The notes beneath the pieces were generated by a model. That model did no database searches, was not told the DNA's origin, and worked only from the letters and a program-made list of their open reading frames with translations. From contig NZ_CP150265.1 of the NCBI RefSeq assembly GCF_037976325.1, positions 4,211,501 through 4,275,500 of the forward strand: a stretch of DNA of 64,000 bases, given 5' to 3'. Position numbers and translations under genes: made by a program. Positions 53,289-62,579 of the stretch are shown here, piece by piece. The stretch is from Paenibacillus sp. FSL K6-3182 (GTDB taxonomy: Bacteria > Bacillota > Bacilli > Paenibacillales > Paenibacillaceae). Each line of letters opens with the position of its first letter. Within the stretch, counting starts at the first letter, position 1.

Positions 53289-54308
53289 CTATTTTTTTGC
53301 CATATATTTTCGAATATCAAAAGCTACGGCTGCAACTATAATGAGTCCCTTAATAATTAATTGATAATAGGGACTAACACCGATATACGTTAATCCGTAG
53401 TTAATAACGCCAAAGATTAATACGCCTGCTGCTACGCCTTGGATTTTGCCCACCCCGCCAGCAGTTGACACCCCGCCAACTACGCATGCCGCAATGGCAT
53501 CTAATTCATACATGTTTCCGTAGTTATTCGTAGCTCCTCCCGTTCGGGCTGCTTCAAGCACACCAGCAAGACCATACAACGCTCCCGAAATGGCATAAAT
53601 ATAAATAAGATTTCGAGCGACATTAATGCCGGAAACATGTGCCGCATGGACGTTTCCTCCAATTGCATACATGTTTTTTCCCAGACGAGTCTTATTAAAT
53701 ACGACCCAACAGATAAGTGCTACAGCGAGCGCAATAAGCACAATATACGGGATCGTATAGCCGCCTCCAAGATCGATATATCCCGAACCCCACACTTTAA
53801 AATCATCTCGAAGACCGCCAATCGGCTGCGATTGATTCGGCTTCATATCGAAGTAAAGGCTATTGATACCGTAGATTCCTACCATTGTTCCTAGCGTAGC
53901 AATAAAGGGTGGAACATGAAGCTTTGCTACGATAAAACCGTTTATTAATCCAACAAGCAAACCAACTGCAATGCCTATTAAAATCGGAGCTATTACCCAA
54001 AGCTGCGGCAAGTCCGGGTAAAATCGGTTGGCATACGTATCTATTTGCAGCATCGATGCCGAAATAACTGCCGTTAGTCCAACAACTCGTCCAGATGACA
54101 AATCTGTACCGCCTGTAATAAGAATAAATGCCGCACCAATTGCAATAATTAGCTTAGTCGAAGACTGCTGCAATATATCTCTAAGCGTAGAAAAGGCTAG
54201 AAAGTTAGGATCTGCCACCGCGATGCCAATTACAATCAAAATCAACACCACGAAAATCGCTCTTTGCATTAAATAGTCTTTCACTTTAAACAGTAATTGC
54301 GTGTTCAT
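53289..54308 (-). CDS. mglC: Galactose-type ABC transporter permease
   Basis: A 339-residue CUT2 permease with about ten helices, matching MglC/RbsC. Landmarks are AIGAAFILITGGTDLSSGRV near residue 55, HVPPFIATLGTMVGIYGINS, GNVHAAHVSGINV, and the end GVSPYYQLIIKGLIIVAAVA. Unlike ribose RbsC it retains a long periplasmic insertion (FKVWGSGYIDLGG), as MglC does. The gene overlaps the end of mglA by 23 bases, with GGGGG eight bases before the ATG. It transports the monosaccharide caught by the MglB-like protein, probably galactose from arabinogalactan. Confidence 0.88.
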   Translation of the reverse strand: MNTQLLFKVKDYLMQRAIFVVLILIVIGIAVADPNFLAFSTLRDILQQSSTKLIIAIGAAFILITGGTDLSSGRVVGLTAVISASMLQIDTYANRFYPDLPQLWVIAPILIGIAVGLLVGLINGFIVAKLHVPPFIATLGTMVGIYGINSLYFDMKPNQSQPIGGLRDDFKVWGSGYIDLGGGYTIPYIVLIALAVALICWVVFNKTRLGKNMYAIGGNVHAAHVSGINVARNLIYIYAISGALYGLAGVLEAARTGGATNNYGNMYELDAIAACVVGGVSTAGGVGKIQGVAAGVLIFGVINYGLTYIGVSPYYQLIIKGLIIVAAVAFDIRKYMAKK

Positions 54309-55842
54309 TACGTTTACCCCCTGATACGACCGAACGTTGCTGCGCAGCTAGGCGCATAATTTCTTGCTCTGTTACTGACTTGCCCTCCACAATGCCTGTC
54401 AATTTGCCTTCGCTCATAACCATAATTCTGTCAGACATCCCAAGCAGCTCAGGCATTTCCGAGGAGATCATAATAATGCTTTTCCCTTGCTTCGCAAGCT
54501 CGGTAATAATCGTATAAATTTCAAATTTAGCGCCAACATCAATACCACGAGTAGGCTCATCAAGCAGCAATATATCTGGTTCTGTAAGCAGCCATCTTGC
54601 CAAGAGTACTTTCTGCTGATTTCCTCCTGATAAATAACGAATTTGTTGATGAACAGACGGTGTCTTTGTTCCAAACTTTTCAACATTATCCGCTGCGTCA
54701 ACTCGTCCTTTTCTTTCATTCAACAGCCCAAATTTATTCTGGTAACGAGACAAATTCGCGATAATCGTGTTCTCATAAACCGATAACACTGGAAAAATTC
54801 CTGTTACTCGCCTTTCTTCGGTTAGAAGTGCAATCTTATTCTTTTTCGCTTCAGATGGTGTTTTTAAATTCACTGGCTTCCCGTTTATGGAGATTTTGCC
54901 GGAAACAACGCTCCGAAGCCCAAACAAGGCTTCAATAAGCTCTGTTCGTTGAGCGCCAACCAAGCCGCCTAGGCCGAGAATTTCCCCTTTCCTCAGCTCA
55001 AAGCTAATATCCTGAAACGACTTGGGATTTGGCGACGATAGACCTTCTACCTTCATCATTGTGCCGCCAGGCATATTCTTTCGTGCAGGAAAGCGTTCTT
55101 TCAAATCACGACCGACCATTCTCGTAATAATGAGGTCTGTCGTTAGTTCACTTGAAGGCCAAGTTCCAACATAATGACCATCTCGCATGATCGTCACTTC
55201 ATCAGAGATGCGCAAGATTTCTTCCATTTTGTGAGAGATATAAATAATAGATACGCCGCGCTTTCGCAAACTATTGATAATGTTGAATAGCTGTTCAACT
55301 TCATTGCCAGTCAAAGAGGAAGTTGGCTCATCCATTACAATAAGCTTTGAATGAAAAGAAACCGCTTTCGCAATTTCCAGCGTTTGAATTTTTGAAACAG
55401 ACAGCGTCCCCGTGCGCACTCGAGGATCTATATCCACCTCAAGATCTTTGAATAAATGCAATGTGTCCTCGTACATTTTCTTTTCATGAATAAACTTAAC
55501 CGGACCAAAACCTAATTCCGGAAACCGACCAAGCCAAATATTTTCCATTACATTACGATGCGGTACCGGATGAAGCTCTTGATGAATCATGGAAATTCCA
55601 TTTTTCAGTGCCTCTTTAGAGTTATGAATCGTTGTTTTATGACCATTTATAAAAATCTCACCTTCATCGGGTCTATATATGCCGAACAAGCACTTCATTA
55701 GCGTTGATTTCCCAGCCCCGTTTTCACCCATAAGGGCATGTACAGTTCCTGGTTTCACCTTTATTGTTGCGTTGCTGAGCGCTTGTACCCCTGGAAAGCC
55801 CTTCGAAATTCCTCGCATTTCCAGAACATAATGCTGCTCCAT
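54286..55842 (-). CDS. mglA: Galactose-type ABC transporter ATPase, two nucleotide-binding domains
   Basis: A 518-residue CUT2 ATPase with tandem ABC domains. The first Walker A is GENGAGKSTLMKCL, with signature LSVSKIQTLEIAKA and Walker B LIVMDEPTSSL. The second domain has a degenerate Walker A (GLGGLVGAQRTELIEALFG), signature YLSGGNQQKVLLARWL and Walker B ILLLDEPTRGIDVG. This asymmetry is normal for MglA/RbsA. I start at 55842, seven bases after GGGAGG; the ATGs at 55860 and 55857 are too far upstream. Second gene of mglBAC. Confidence 0.92.
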   Translation of the reverse strand: MEQHYVLEMRGISKGFPGVQALSNATIKVKPGTVHALMGENGAGKSTLMKCLFGIYRPDEGEIFINGHKTTIHNSKEALKNGISMIHQELHPVPHRNVMENIWLGRFPELGFGPVKFIHEKKMYEDTLHLFKDLEVDIDPRVRTGTLSVSKIQTLEIAKAVSFHSKLIVMDEPTSSLTGNEVEQLFNIINSLRKRGVSIIYISHKMEEILRISDEVTIMRDGHYVGTWPSSELTTDLIITRMVGRDLKERFPARKNMPGGTMMKVEGLSSPNPKSFQDISFELRKGEILGLGGLVGAQRTELIEALFGLRSVVSGKISINGKPVNLKTPSEAKKNKIALLTEERRVTGIFPVLSVYENTIIANLSRYQNKFGLLNERKGRVDAADNVEKFGTKTPSVHQQIRYLSGGNQQKVLLARWLLTEPDILLLDEPTRGIDVGAKFEIYTIITELAKQGKSIIMISSEMPELLGMSDRIMVMSEGKLTGIVEGKSVTEQEIMRLAAQQRSVVSGGKRNEHAITV

Positions 55843-55920
55843 ATCATATCCTCCCATCAAAAACCAATAAATAAGTTAGGAGGAAACAGCGGGATACCGC
55901 TGCCCCTCATCTTTATTTCA

Positions 55921-56949
55921 TTATTCCGCGTCTGCAATGTTCGCATTTGTGATTTTCTTGTAAGCGATCCATACATATTTATCATCTGTGATTTCAAAAC
56001 CAATATTTTCTTTTGTTGGCGTCTCGCCTTTGGAAAGCGCTGTAGCAATCGCAACAGATGCTGCTCCTTGGTTTTTCGCGTCATTCAGCACCGTACCCAG
56101 CATGGTTCCGTCCTTCAAGGCTTGAATAGCCGGAGCCGTTGCATCTACACCAACAACCGGAATGTACTTATCACCTTTGAAGTAACCCGATGCTTTCAAC
56201 GCTTCAATCGCGCCAAGCGCCATATCATCATTATTAGAAAGAACTGCTTCGATTTTATCTCCATTTGATGCTAGAAATGCTTGCATTTTTTCTTGCCCTT
56301 TGACTCGGTCCCACATCGCTGTATCTTTAGCAAGCTCTTCAACCTCTATGCCTGCGTCCTCAATAGCCTCAACAGAATACTTTGTACGAAGCTCCGCGTC
56401 TTGATGCCCTGGCTCACCAGTTAACATCACGTATTGCAGCTTGCCGTCACCGTTCTTATCCGCGCTTGGGTTTGCTTTCCAATAATCACTAATTAATTGC
56501 CCCGAAATCGTTCCTGAATCCTCTGCTCTAGCACCGACGTAGTACACCTTATCCCATTTTTCCATATCCTCCGCAATCGGCTCGCGATTCAAGAATACGA
56601 CTGGCATATTAGCTTCTTTCGCTTTATCGATAATGACGCCTGCAGCTGTACGATCAACTGGATTAATAATAAGCGCATCGTATTTTTTCGAAATAAATAG
56701 ATCCACCTTCTCATTTTGCGTTGGTTGCGAGTTTTGGCTGTCCACAACATCTAATTTCGCTCCGTTCTTCGCTGACTCCAGCATTGCATTGCGCACACCC
56801 GTCATAAAGGTATCATCAAATTTGTAAATAGCTGCTCCGATCTGTATGCTTTCCTTTTTTTCTCCTTCTGTATTTCCTCCATCGTTGCTGCATGCTGCGG
56901 CCGTCAACATCATACCTGTCAGTAACGCAAGAACCCATTTCTTTTTCAT
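55921..56949 (-). CDS. mglB: D-galactose/glucose-binding lipoprotein
   Basis: A 342-residue substrate-binding lipoprotein; the signal ends at LTAAAC. It resembles E. coli MglB closely: LINPVDRTAAGVIIDKAKEA, MPVVFLNREP, YYVGARAEDSGTISGQLISD, VMLTGEPGHQDAELRTKYSV, LAKDTAMWDRV, SNNDDMALGAIEALKAS and LGTVLNDAKNQG. NREP and TGEPGHQDAE hold the sugar-contacting residues of galactose-binding proteins; the calcium site region DKNGDGKLQ is also present. The ATG at 56949 follows GGGGGAA. The galactose specificity links it to the arabinogalactanase downstream. Confidence 0.9.
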   Translation of the reverse strand: MKKKWVLALLTGMMLTAAACSNDGGNTEGEKKESIQIGAAIYKFDDTFMTGVRNAMLESAKNGAKLDVVDSQNSQPTQNEKVDLFISKKYDALIINPVDRTAAGVIIDKAKEANMPVVFLNREPIAEDMEKWDKVYYVGARAEDSGTISGQLISDYWKANPSADKNGDGKLQYVMLTGEPGHQDAELRTKYSVEAIEDAGIEVEELAKDTAMWDRVKGQEKMQAFLASNGDKIEAVLSNNDDMALGAIEALKASGYFKGDKYIPVVGVDATAPAIQALKDGTMLGTVLNDAKNQGAASVAIATALSKGETPTKENIGFEITDDKYVWIAYKKITNANIADAE

Positions 56950-57089
56950 CCAAAATTCCCCCAAATTCATTTTTTAACTTCTCGACCTATTATGTAGAAG
57001 AATGATTGTTATTCGAACCCACAATTCTCACGTCTTGTCTGAAAATTCTAATCTATTGTTATAAAACTGATATGGTGTGTAACGATGAA

Positions 57090-58421
57090 TCACTCATATT
57101 TCACTAGGGATTCTGTAATTCTACTCCGATACTCCGTTAGCGAAATCCCAACATGCTTCTTAAAGCAAAAACCCAAATATTTAGGATCGGTTATCCCGAC
57201 GCGATCTGCAATCTCAGAAGCTTTAAGCTCTGTAAGACGCAGCATTTGCTTAACAGCCTCTATCCGGATGTGCATGACATATTGTCCATAGGTTAGTTTT
57301 ACTTCTTTTTTAAATACACGACTGAAATAACCTGTACTAATGTGAAGGAATGAGCATACCTCTTGAATGGACAAAGCTGGATTCATAAAATGATCTTTCG
57401 TATACTGAATGGCTTCTTCGACAATATCTTTATATACATGCTTCCGCTGGCTGGAAATCTTCCTCATCATTTCAATGCATATATCAAAAACCCAACGTTT
57501 TGCCTCCCTTAAACCCGGCAATCTATACATTTCTGCATGCAGTTGAATACTTGTACCTAACAGTCCGTCAAGATCAATATCAGCCTCTTTCGCTGTACGC
57601 AATATTAACGTCAATACTTCAAATAAATAGATTTGAATGTCCTGCAAAGCAAATTTACTTTCAAACAGTTCATCGAATATCGTATCAACTGCTTCAGAAA
57701 TCTCTTCGGCCGTCCCCATCTTCAAACTGTTCCTTAAAGCTTGCCCCTTCAGTTCGTCGAATCGAAGTTGCTCACTCTCATCATCTTCAATATTGTGAAA
57801 ATAGATAACCTTCTTGGACCCCATAACAAGACGATAGTCTAGTGCAATAAGCGTTTCTTGGTAAGAATGATGTACATCGGCAATATCTAAAACACGCGAG
57901 CCAACACCAATCGTGACATTCAGCTTCAGATCTTGTACAATCTGCTCAAGAACATCCGACAGTGCTGCTTGCATAATCGAAAACCAATGCTCCTTGTGCT
58001 GTCCATTATCGATGGCCAGCAAAGCAATGCTTTCTTGATAAATAAACACTTTCCCAAGCGAATTGATGTCCCATACTTCTCGCGTTCTATTCAAAACAGC
58101 TTGAATCATACAATCCACACCACGCGACTGTCTTAACAAGGAAGAGGAGTATTCTTTTGCTTCTTCCGTAGGATAAAGAGCGATGAGCGCTACAACATAC
58201 TGAGAGCCGCGCAGCTGAATATCATAATTCATTGATTTTTCTTCAATTTGCTGGCTTGTTAGTTTTCTCGTAAGCAGCGATGCTAGAAATGATTCCTGAA
58301 GCACAGGCATACTTGTTCGATAATGATCTTGCAAAATTCGAAAGTATTCAGAATGCTCTACATTCTTCTTCATTTCTTTTGCTATGTCTGACTCTTCATC
58401 CACAAGAAGCATATTATTCAA
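57090..58421 (-). CDS. AraC-type regulator of the YesN family lacking the receiver domain
   Basis: A 443-residue regulator. Its N-terminus (NNMLLVDEESDIAKEMKKNV) matches only the helix after a receiver domain; no acidic pocket or phospho-acceptor Asp precedes it. The central region is the usual YesN one (SMPVLQESFLASLLTRKL; TIGVGSRVLDIADVHHSYQE, a degenerate GGDEF-like part). The end is a complete AraC double HTH (SIQEVCSFLHISTGYFSRVF and EIADRVGITDPKYLGFCFKK). The start is a TTG at 58421, six bases after GGAGGGG. No histidine kinase gene adjoins it. It lies 140 bases upstream of mglB and probably controls it, by a signal other than receiver phosphorylation. Confidence 0.82.
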   Translation of the reverse strand: MNNMLLVDEESDIAKEMKKNVEHSEYFRILQDHYRTSMPVLQESFLASLLTRKLTSQQIEEKSMNYDIQLRGSQYVVALIALYPTEEAKEYSSSLLRQSRGVDCMIQAVLNRTREVWDINSLGKVFIYQESIALLAIDNGQHKEHWFSIMQAALSDVLEQIVQDLKLNVTIGVGSRVLDIADVHHSYQETLIALDYRLVMGSKKVIYFHNIEDDESEQLRFDELKGQALRNSLKMGTAEEISEAVDTIFDELFESKFALQDIQIYLFEVLTLILRTAKEADIDLDGLLGTSIQLHAEMYRLPGLREAKRWVFDICIEMMRKISSQRKHVYKDIVEEAIQYTKDHFMNPALSIQEVCSFLHISTGYFSRVFKKEVKLTYGQYVMHIRIEAVKQMLRLTELKASEIADRVGITDPKYLGFCFKKHVGISLTEYRSRITESLVKYE

Positions 58422-58772
58422 ACGAATCCCCTCCAATTTAAACAAGATGCGTCATGAATTTTTTACAATTTCATCATATCACCCTATAAAATCGGGCCTT
58501 ATGACAAACTTTATACATTTTTGTCCTTTTCATTGCCTATCCGAAAATGCTTACATTTTGTGTTGGTATTATTTTTAGATTTTGTTTTTTTATTGGTTAT
58601 CAGCTATGCTCAGCTATCCAATGAGCAGTATTTGGCCCGGATGGATTTATTGAAAAATAAATAATGAATTTGGGTTTAAAGCTAGAGCTCATAAAAAAGC
58701 AGCCCCGTCTATAACATGGAATACCATGCTCTAGACGGGGCTGCTTTTATTAAGCTTTGTGATTTTACTTAT
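58422..58772. other. Intergenic region between regulator and biotin operon
   Basis: About 350 bases. It contains the promoter of the receiver-less regulator and, at 58698-58745, the biotin-operon terminator. Nothing else is visible. Confidence 0.5.
58698..58745. terminator. Terminator of the biotin operon, nested hairpins
   Basis: AGCAGCCCCGTCTA (58698-58711) pairs perfectly with TAGACGGGGCTGCT (58732-58745). The loop contains a second small hairpin (CATGG-AATA-CCATG). T-runs flank it on both strands, so it can stop transcription in both directions. Confidence 0.93.
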
Positions 58773-59639
58773 TTACTCATTTGCCAATGCTTGAATCAAT
58801 AGAAGTTCATAACTGGCAGCAACGCCTCCCTCTATACTGAACTTCCCCTCGTATTCCTTATACATGTTGGCAAACAGTCGTCGCGAATTGAGACCAGGCA
58901 TCGTATTAGCCTCTAAAGTGCTAGCTCCCATCGCTTTTACCGAGTGAAGAAAGTCTCTTGCTGAAGCATACTCTTCCATCTGAATGAAGCTTTCAGATTG
59001 AATACTATAAAAACCAGATTGCTTGAGCAAGCTGCTCCATTCATTTGTTGATAGAAACCAAAGTCCGTGCCTCTGCGGCTCGACTGCACTCGCTCGATAA
59101 ACTTCGTTAAAAGCATAATGCATCTCGCAAAATGTAGCTGGTCCGAATGTCGTGAATATGAGCAAGCCTCCAGGACGAAGCATACGCCGAAGATGACCTA
59201 GTGTTTGCCTTGGATTGCTCAGCCATTGAAAACAGGCGTTGGAGACGATGAGATCATAAGAGGATTCCTGAGCGTCTTCTGCCCATACTTCAACATCCGC
59301 TTGAATAAAGCTTATACGATCTAAAGTATTTTTTATGATGCCATCACGTTTCGCTTCATTTGATAAGACACGTTGTTCAGCCAGCTTGATCATAGCGGGA
59401 GCTATATCGAGTGCTGTGATACTTGCACTCGGCCATTCATTAACTAGAATCTCAGTCAATGTCCCCGTGCCGCAGCCAATCTCAAGAATGTTGGGAATGG
59501 CTATGTTGCGCTTGTTCTTCCACTCTATGAATGTTTTCGCAAGTTGATCTGACATCATGCGCTGAACATGAGCATGAGCGTCATACGAATTTGCACTACG
59601 GTTAAATTGACGTCGGATATCATTTATCCTACTGCTCAT
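58773..59639 (-). CDS. bioC: Malonyl-ACP O-methyltransferase
   Basis: A 288-residue SAM-dependent methyltransferase that methylates malonyl-ACP, letting it enter fatty-acid elongation as a disguised primer for pimeloyl-ACP. The N-terminus RRQFNRSANSYDAHAHVQRM is characteristic of BioC. Motif I is ILEIGCGTGTLTEILVNEW, motif II ends ALDIAPAMIKLA, and LIVSNACFQWLSNP is the BioC-specific post-I block. It overlaps the end of bioH by 11 bases with GGAG eight bases before its ATG. Last gene of the operon, 28 bases before the terminator. Confidence 0.93.
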   Translation of the reverse strand: MSSRINDIRRQFNRSANSYDAHAHVQRMMSDQLAKTFIEWKNKRNIAIPNILEIGCGTGTLTEILVNEWPSASITALDIAPAMIKLAEQRVLSNEAKRDGIIKNTLDRISFIQADVEVWAEDAQESSYDLIVSNACFQWLSNPRQTLGHLRRMLRPGGLLIFTTFGPATFCEMHYAFNEVYRASAVEPQRHGLWFLSTNEWSSLLKQSGFYSIQSESFIQMEEYASARDFLHSVKAMGASTLEANTMPGLNSRRLFANMYKEYEGKFSIEGGVAASYELLLIQALANE

Positions 59640-60387
59640 GCCACCATCTCCTCAGCTCATTAGCTATTTGGTCTTCCCTTCCTAGGAAAGAGGCATGCCC
59701 GCAGGATGGCATCGTGAATAACTTTGCTTTTGGCAACTGGGTCATAAGCTCCGCTGCAGCGCCGTAAGGACAAATACGATCATCAGTCCCGTGCACAATA
59801 ATTACCGGGCAAGAGATGCTCTTCAGTTGAGACAAACAATCCTCGCTTCGCAAAATTTGAAGTCCTGCGATTAACGCTGGGGTTGTCCAGCTGCCAATCG
59901 AGGGAAGTCTTTTGCGTAATTCGGCTTCCCCTTCTGCATCCGAAAACATAAGTTCTCGGAATCTTGATTCAACCCCTTGTCGGTCCTGTTTGAGCCCTGT
60001 AATCATCTTCCTAACATATATATCTGCAAAGCCAACACTAGACTCACCTTTTGTTCGAGTAAATCGAGCAGTTGCTCCGAACAACACAAGACCATCAGCG
60101 AATCCTTTGGTCGCGAGTCTCAGTGCAAGTAAACCGCCAAGAGACCAACCTCCGATTAACAACGGGCTATGGCAAGCCATCGCCTCGTCTACTGCCATCT
60201 CAGTCAGGAGCAGCATTTTCTCTGGAGAATCGGCATCACTGTAATCAACAGAAACATGATGAAAATCCGGAAGAAACTCACGTATCCGATCGAAAACCGT
60301 ATCTGGCATACTCCATCCGCATAACCATATAATAGTGCCGCTTGTTTGTCTCTTAAGTTTCACTGATTCGCTATCCAATGTAATCAT
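59629..60387 (-). CDS. bioH: Pimeloyl-ACP methyl ester carboxylesterase
   Basis: A 252-residue alpha/beta hydrolase that removes the methyl group once the C7 chain is made. The nucleophile elbow is GGWSLGG (Ser), the acid is in VHGTDDRICP and the His in MPSCGHASFLG. IIWLCGWSMPDTVFDRI and FGATARFTRT are seen in BioH/BioG-type esterases of biotin operons. Its ATG overlaps the bioF stop as ATGA, with AGGAG eight bases ahead. The position between bioF and bioC supports the call; residue-level assignment to BioH as opposed to an analogous esterase remains an inference from context. Confidence 0.85.
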   Translation of the reverse strand: MITLDSESVKLKRQTSGTIIWLCGWSMPDTVFDRIREFLPDFHHVSVDYSDADSPEKMLLLTEMAVDEAMACHSPLLIGGWSLGGLLALRLATKGFADGLVLFGATARFTRTKGESSVGFADIYVRKMITGLKQDRQGVESRFRELMFSDAEGEAELRKRLPSIGSWTTPALIAGLQILRSEDCLSQLKSISCPVIIVHGTDDRICPYGAAAELMTQLPKAKLFTMPSCGHASFLGREDQIANELRRWWHEQ

Positions 60388-61562
60388 GGACTTAGCACTC
60401 CTAGTCGAAGTCCGATTGAATGAATGCGTGCGGCTGCATTTAACAATTCCTTATCTGTATGAACTGCTGACAAGGAAAAGCGAATACGCGCTGTTCCATC
60501 AGGTACAGTAGGTGGACGGATGGCAACCGCTGTGATTCCCTCTTCTTCAAGAGCTTCGCTGAAGCGTAAAGCCATATCGTTAGAGCCTACGATTAAGGGT
60601 ACAATTTGGGATTTTCCGGAACCGATGTTAAATCCCGCATCACTAAGGAAGGAACGAAATAATGTGCTTGCTGCATAAAGCCTTTCTCGACGCCAGTGTT
60701 CCTCTTTTACCAAAACTAACGCCTTTGAAATACCAGCAACGATTGAAGGAGGCAGCGCTGTTGAATATAGGAGTGGTCTAGCCTTATTTACCTGCCATTG
60801 TATTAGCAAGCGGCTGCCACAAATATAAGCGCCATAAATACCGAACGATTTACTGAATGTTCCCATATGAATATCAATGTCATTCTGCAATCCGAGTTCA
60901 TGGCACAATCCTTCGCCTCGCCCTCCGTAGATCCCCCCACTATGTGCCTCATCCACCATAAGCATCGCTCCGTACTCCTGTTTGAGCGCAACAAGTTCAC
61001 GCAATGGTGCCATGTCGCCATCCATAGAGAAAATAGCGTCTGTAACGATCAGCTTACGCCGTTTATCACGATACTTATTTAATAGCGTTCGTAAATGTTC
61101 CATGTCGTTATGGCGATACCGGGCGTGCTCCGCATGGCTGAGTACAATGCCATCCACTATACTCGCGTGGTTCAACTGATCGCTAAAAACAACATCTCCT
61201 CGCCCTACAAGTGCACTAATAACTCCAGAATTAGCCATATAACCATTTGCAAAAACTAACGATGCTTCACAGTTTTGCCAATCCGCTAGTTCTTCTTCTA
61301 GACAACCATAAGGTAATCGGTTGCCCGTCACATGGCGTGAAGAACTTGAACCAGCTCCTTCAGTGAGCAAGGTCTCACGCATCACTTCAAGTATGGCAGG
61401 ATGCTGGGCGAGTCCAAGATAGTCATTAGAGGACAAATTGAGCAATGTTCGTTCTCCGCGCATCGTATAACCAGGTGATCCGAATACAGAGCTAGTTATA
61501 CGCAAAGAACGCTCCCTCGAAGCATCAGCCAATAATTCTAGTTCTTCTTCCATCCATTTCAT
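60384..61562 (-). CDS. bioF: 8-amino-7-oxononanoate synthase
   Basis: A 392-residue PLP enzyme joining pimeloyl-ACP and L-alanine to give KAPA. Key motifs: NLSSNDYLGLAQHP near the N-terminus, GSSSSRHVTGN, DQLNHASIVDG, VDEAHSGGIYG and the PLP lysine in HMGTFSKSFGIYGAYI. The ATG at 61562 follows AAGGCGG at eight bases; the in-frame ATG at 61586 overlaps bioB and lacks a site. Downstream genes overlap by four bases, so bioF, bioH and bioC are translationally linked. Confidence 0.95.
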   Translation of the reverse strand: MKWMEEELELLADASRERSLRITSSVFGSPGYTMRGERTLLNLSSNDYLGLAQHPAILEVMRETLLTEGAGSSSSRHVTGNRLPYGCLEEELADWQNCEASLVFANGYMANSGVISALVGRGDVVFSDQLNHASIVDGIVLSHAEHARYRHNDMEHLRTLLNKYRDKRRKLIVTDAIFSMDGDMAPLRELVALKQEYGAMLMVDEAHSGGIYGGRGEGLCHELGLQNDIDIHMGTFSKSFGIYGAYICGSRLLIQWQVNKARPLLYSTALPPSIVAGISKALVLVKEEHWRRERLYAASTLFRSFLSDAGFNIGSGKSQIVPLIVGSNDMALRFSEALEEEGITAVAIRPPTVPDGTARIRFSLSAVHTDKELLNAAARIHSIGLRLGVLSP

Positions 61563-61575
61563 AGTCGGTACCGCC

Positions 61576-62574
61576 TTAAAGGGCATTTAATTCAATCTCA
61601 AAGCCCAAATCCTCAATAATTTGATGATCAGCTGATATGTCTTGGCCTGCTGTCGTTAAATAATCCCCCACAAAAAGTGAATTCGCGGCGAAAAGAGATA
61701 AAGGCTGCAGCGTACGAAGGTTGACCTCTCGGCCACCTGCCACACGGATTTCTTTAGAAGGACAAATGAAACGAAACAGTGCTAGTACCTTCAACGCTTT
61801 CATCGATGGCGTGCGACCTGCGTGTTCTAGTGGTGTTCCCGGTATTGCATTCAGAAAATTGATCGGAATTGAATCCGCATCTAGTTCGCGCAGCGCATAA
61901 GCCATTTCGACAATTTCCTGGTTTGTCTCTCCCATGCCGATGATGACGCCAGAGCAAGGGGACATGCCGTATGTCTTTACTTTTTCCACCGTTTCAACGC
62001 GTTGATCATAAGTATGGGTCGTCGTGATGGAAGGGTAGTTGGCTTTACTGGTGTTCAAGTTGTGGTTGTATCGATGTACGCCTGCTTCAGCAAGTCGCCT
62101 AGCTTGATCATCCCCAAGAATACCCAAACATGCGCAAATCTTTAGAGGCATCGATTGACGAATTTCTTTTACTGCAGCCACCACTTGGTCTAGCTCCCTG
62201 TTTGTTGGGCCTTTCCCGGACGCAACAATACAATAGGTTCCGGCTTTACGCGCCATCGCTTCACGTGCGCCTGTAAGCAATGTGTCTTTATCAAGCAGAG
62301 AGTATTTTTTAACTGGGGCCGTCGAAACAAGCGATTGCGAGCAATAGCCGCAATCCTCGGGGCAAAGGCCGCTTTTGGCGTTGATGATCATATTCAGCTT
62401 CACTTTTTTACCGTAAAAATGTTTTCTAATCGTAAACGCTGCTTGCATGAGCAGCAGCAGCTCATCATCGTCGGCTTCAAGCACTGCGAGCCCCTCTTCT
62501 AACGTTAAACATTCTCCTTGCAATGTTTTTCGGGCAAGCAATTGCCACTCCGTCTCTACTTTAATTGTTTTCAT
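61576..62574 (-). CDS. bioB: Biotin synthase (radical SAM)
   Basis: A 332-residue radical-SAM enzyme inserting sulphur into dethiobiotin. The cluster-binding cysteines are in SGLCPEDCGYCSQ (about residues 71, 75 and 78). The [2Fe-2S] site residues follow in KICACLGILGDDQARRL, RYNHNLNTSKANYPSI and the RVAGGREVNLR segment. The ATG at 62574 is nine bases after GGGAGG; the ATG at 62583 sits directly on that site and is unlikely. In this operon bioB is between bioD and bioF, not last as in the B. cereus group. Confidence 0.96.
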   Translation of the reverse strand: MKTIKVETEWQLLARKTLQGECLTLEEGLAVLEADDDELLLLMQAAFTIRKHFYGKKVKLNMIINAKSGLCPEDCGYCSQSLVSTAPVKKYSLLDKDTLLTGAREAMARKAGTYCIVASGKGPTNRELDQVVAAVKEIRQSMPLKICACLGILGDDQARRLAEAGVHRYNHNLNTSKANYPSITTTHTYDQRVETVEKVKTYGMSPCSGVIIGMGETNQEIVEMAYALRELDADSIPINFLNAIPGTPLEHAGRTPSMKALKVLALFRFICPSKEIRVAGGREVNLRTLQPLSLFAANSLFVGDYLTTAGQDISADHQIIEDLGFEIELNAL

Positions 62575-62579
62575 CTCTA

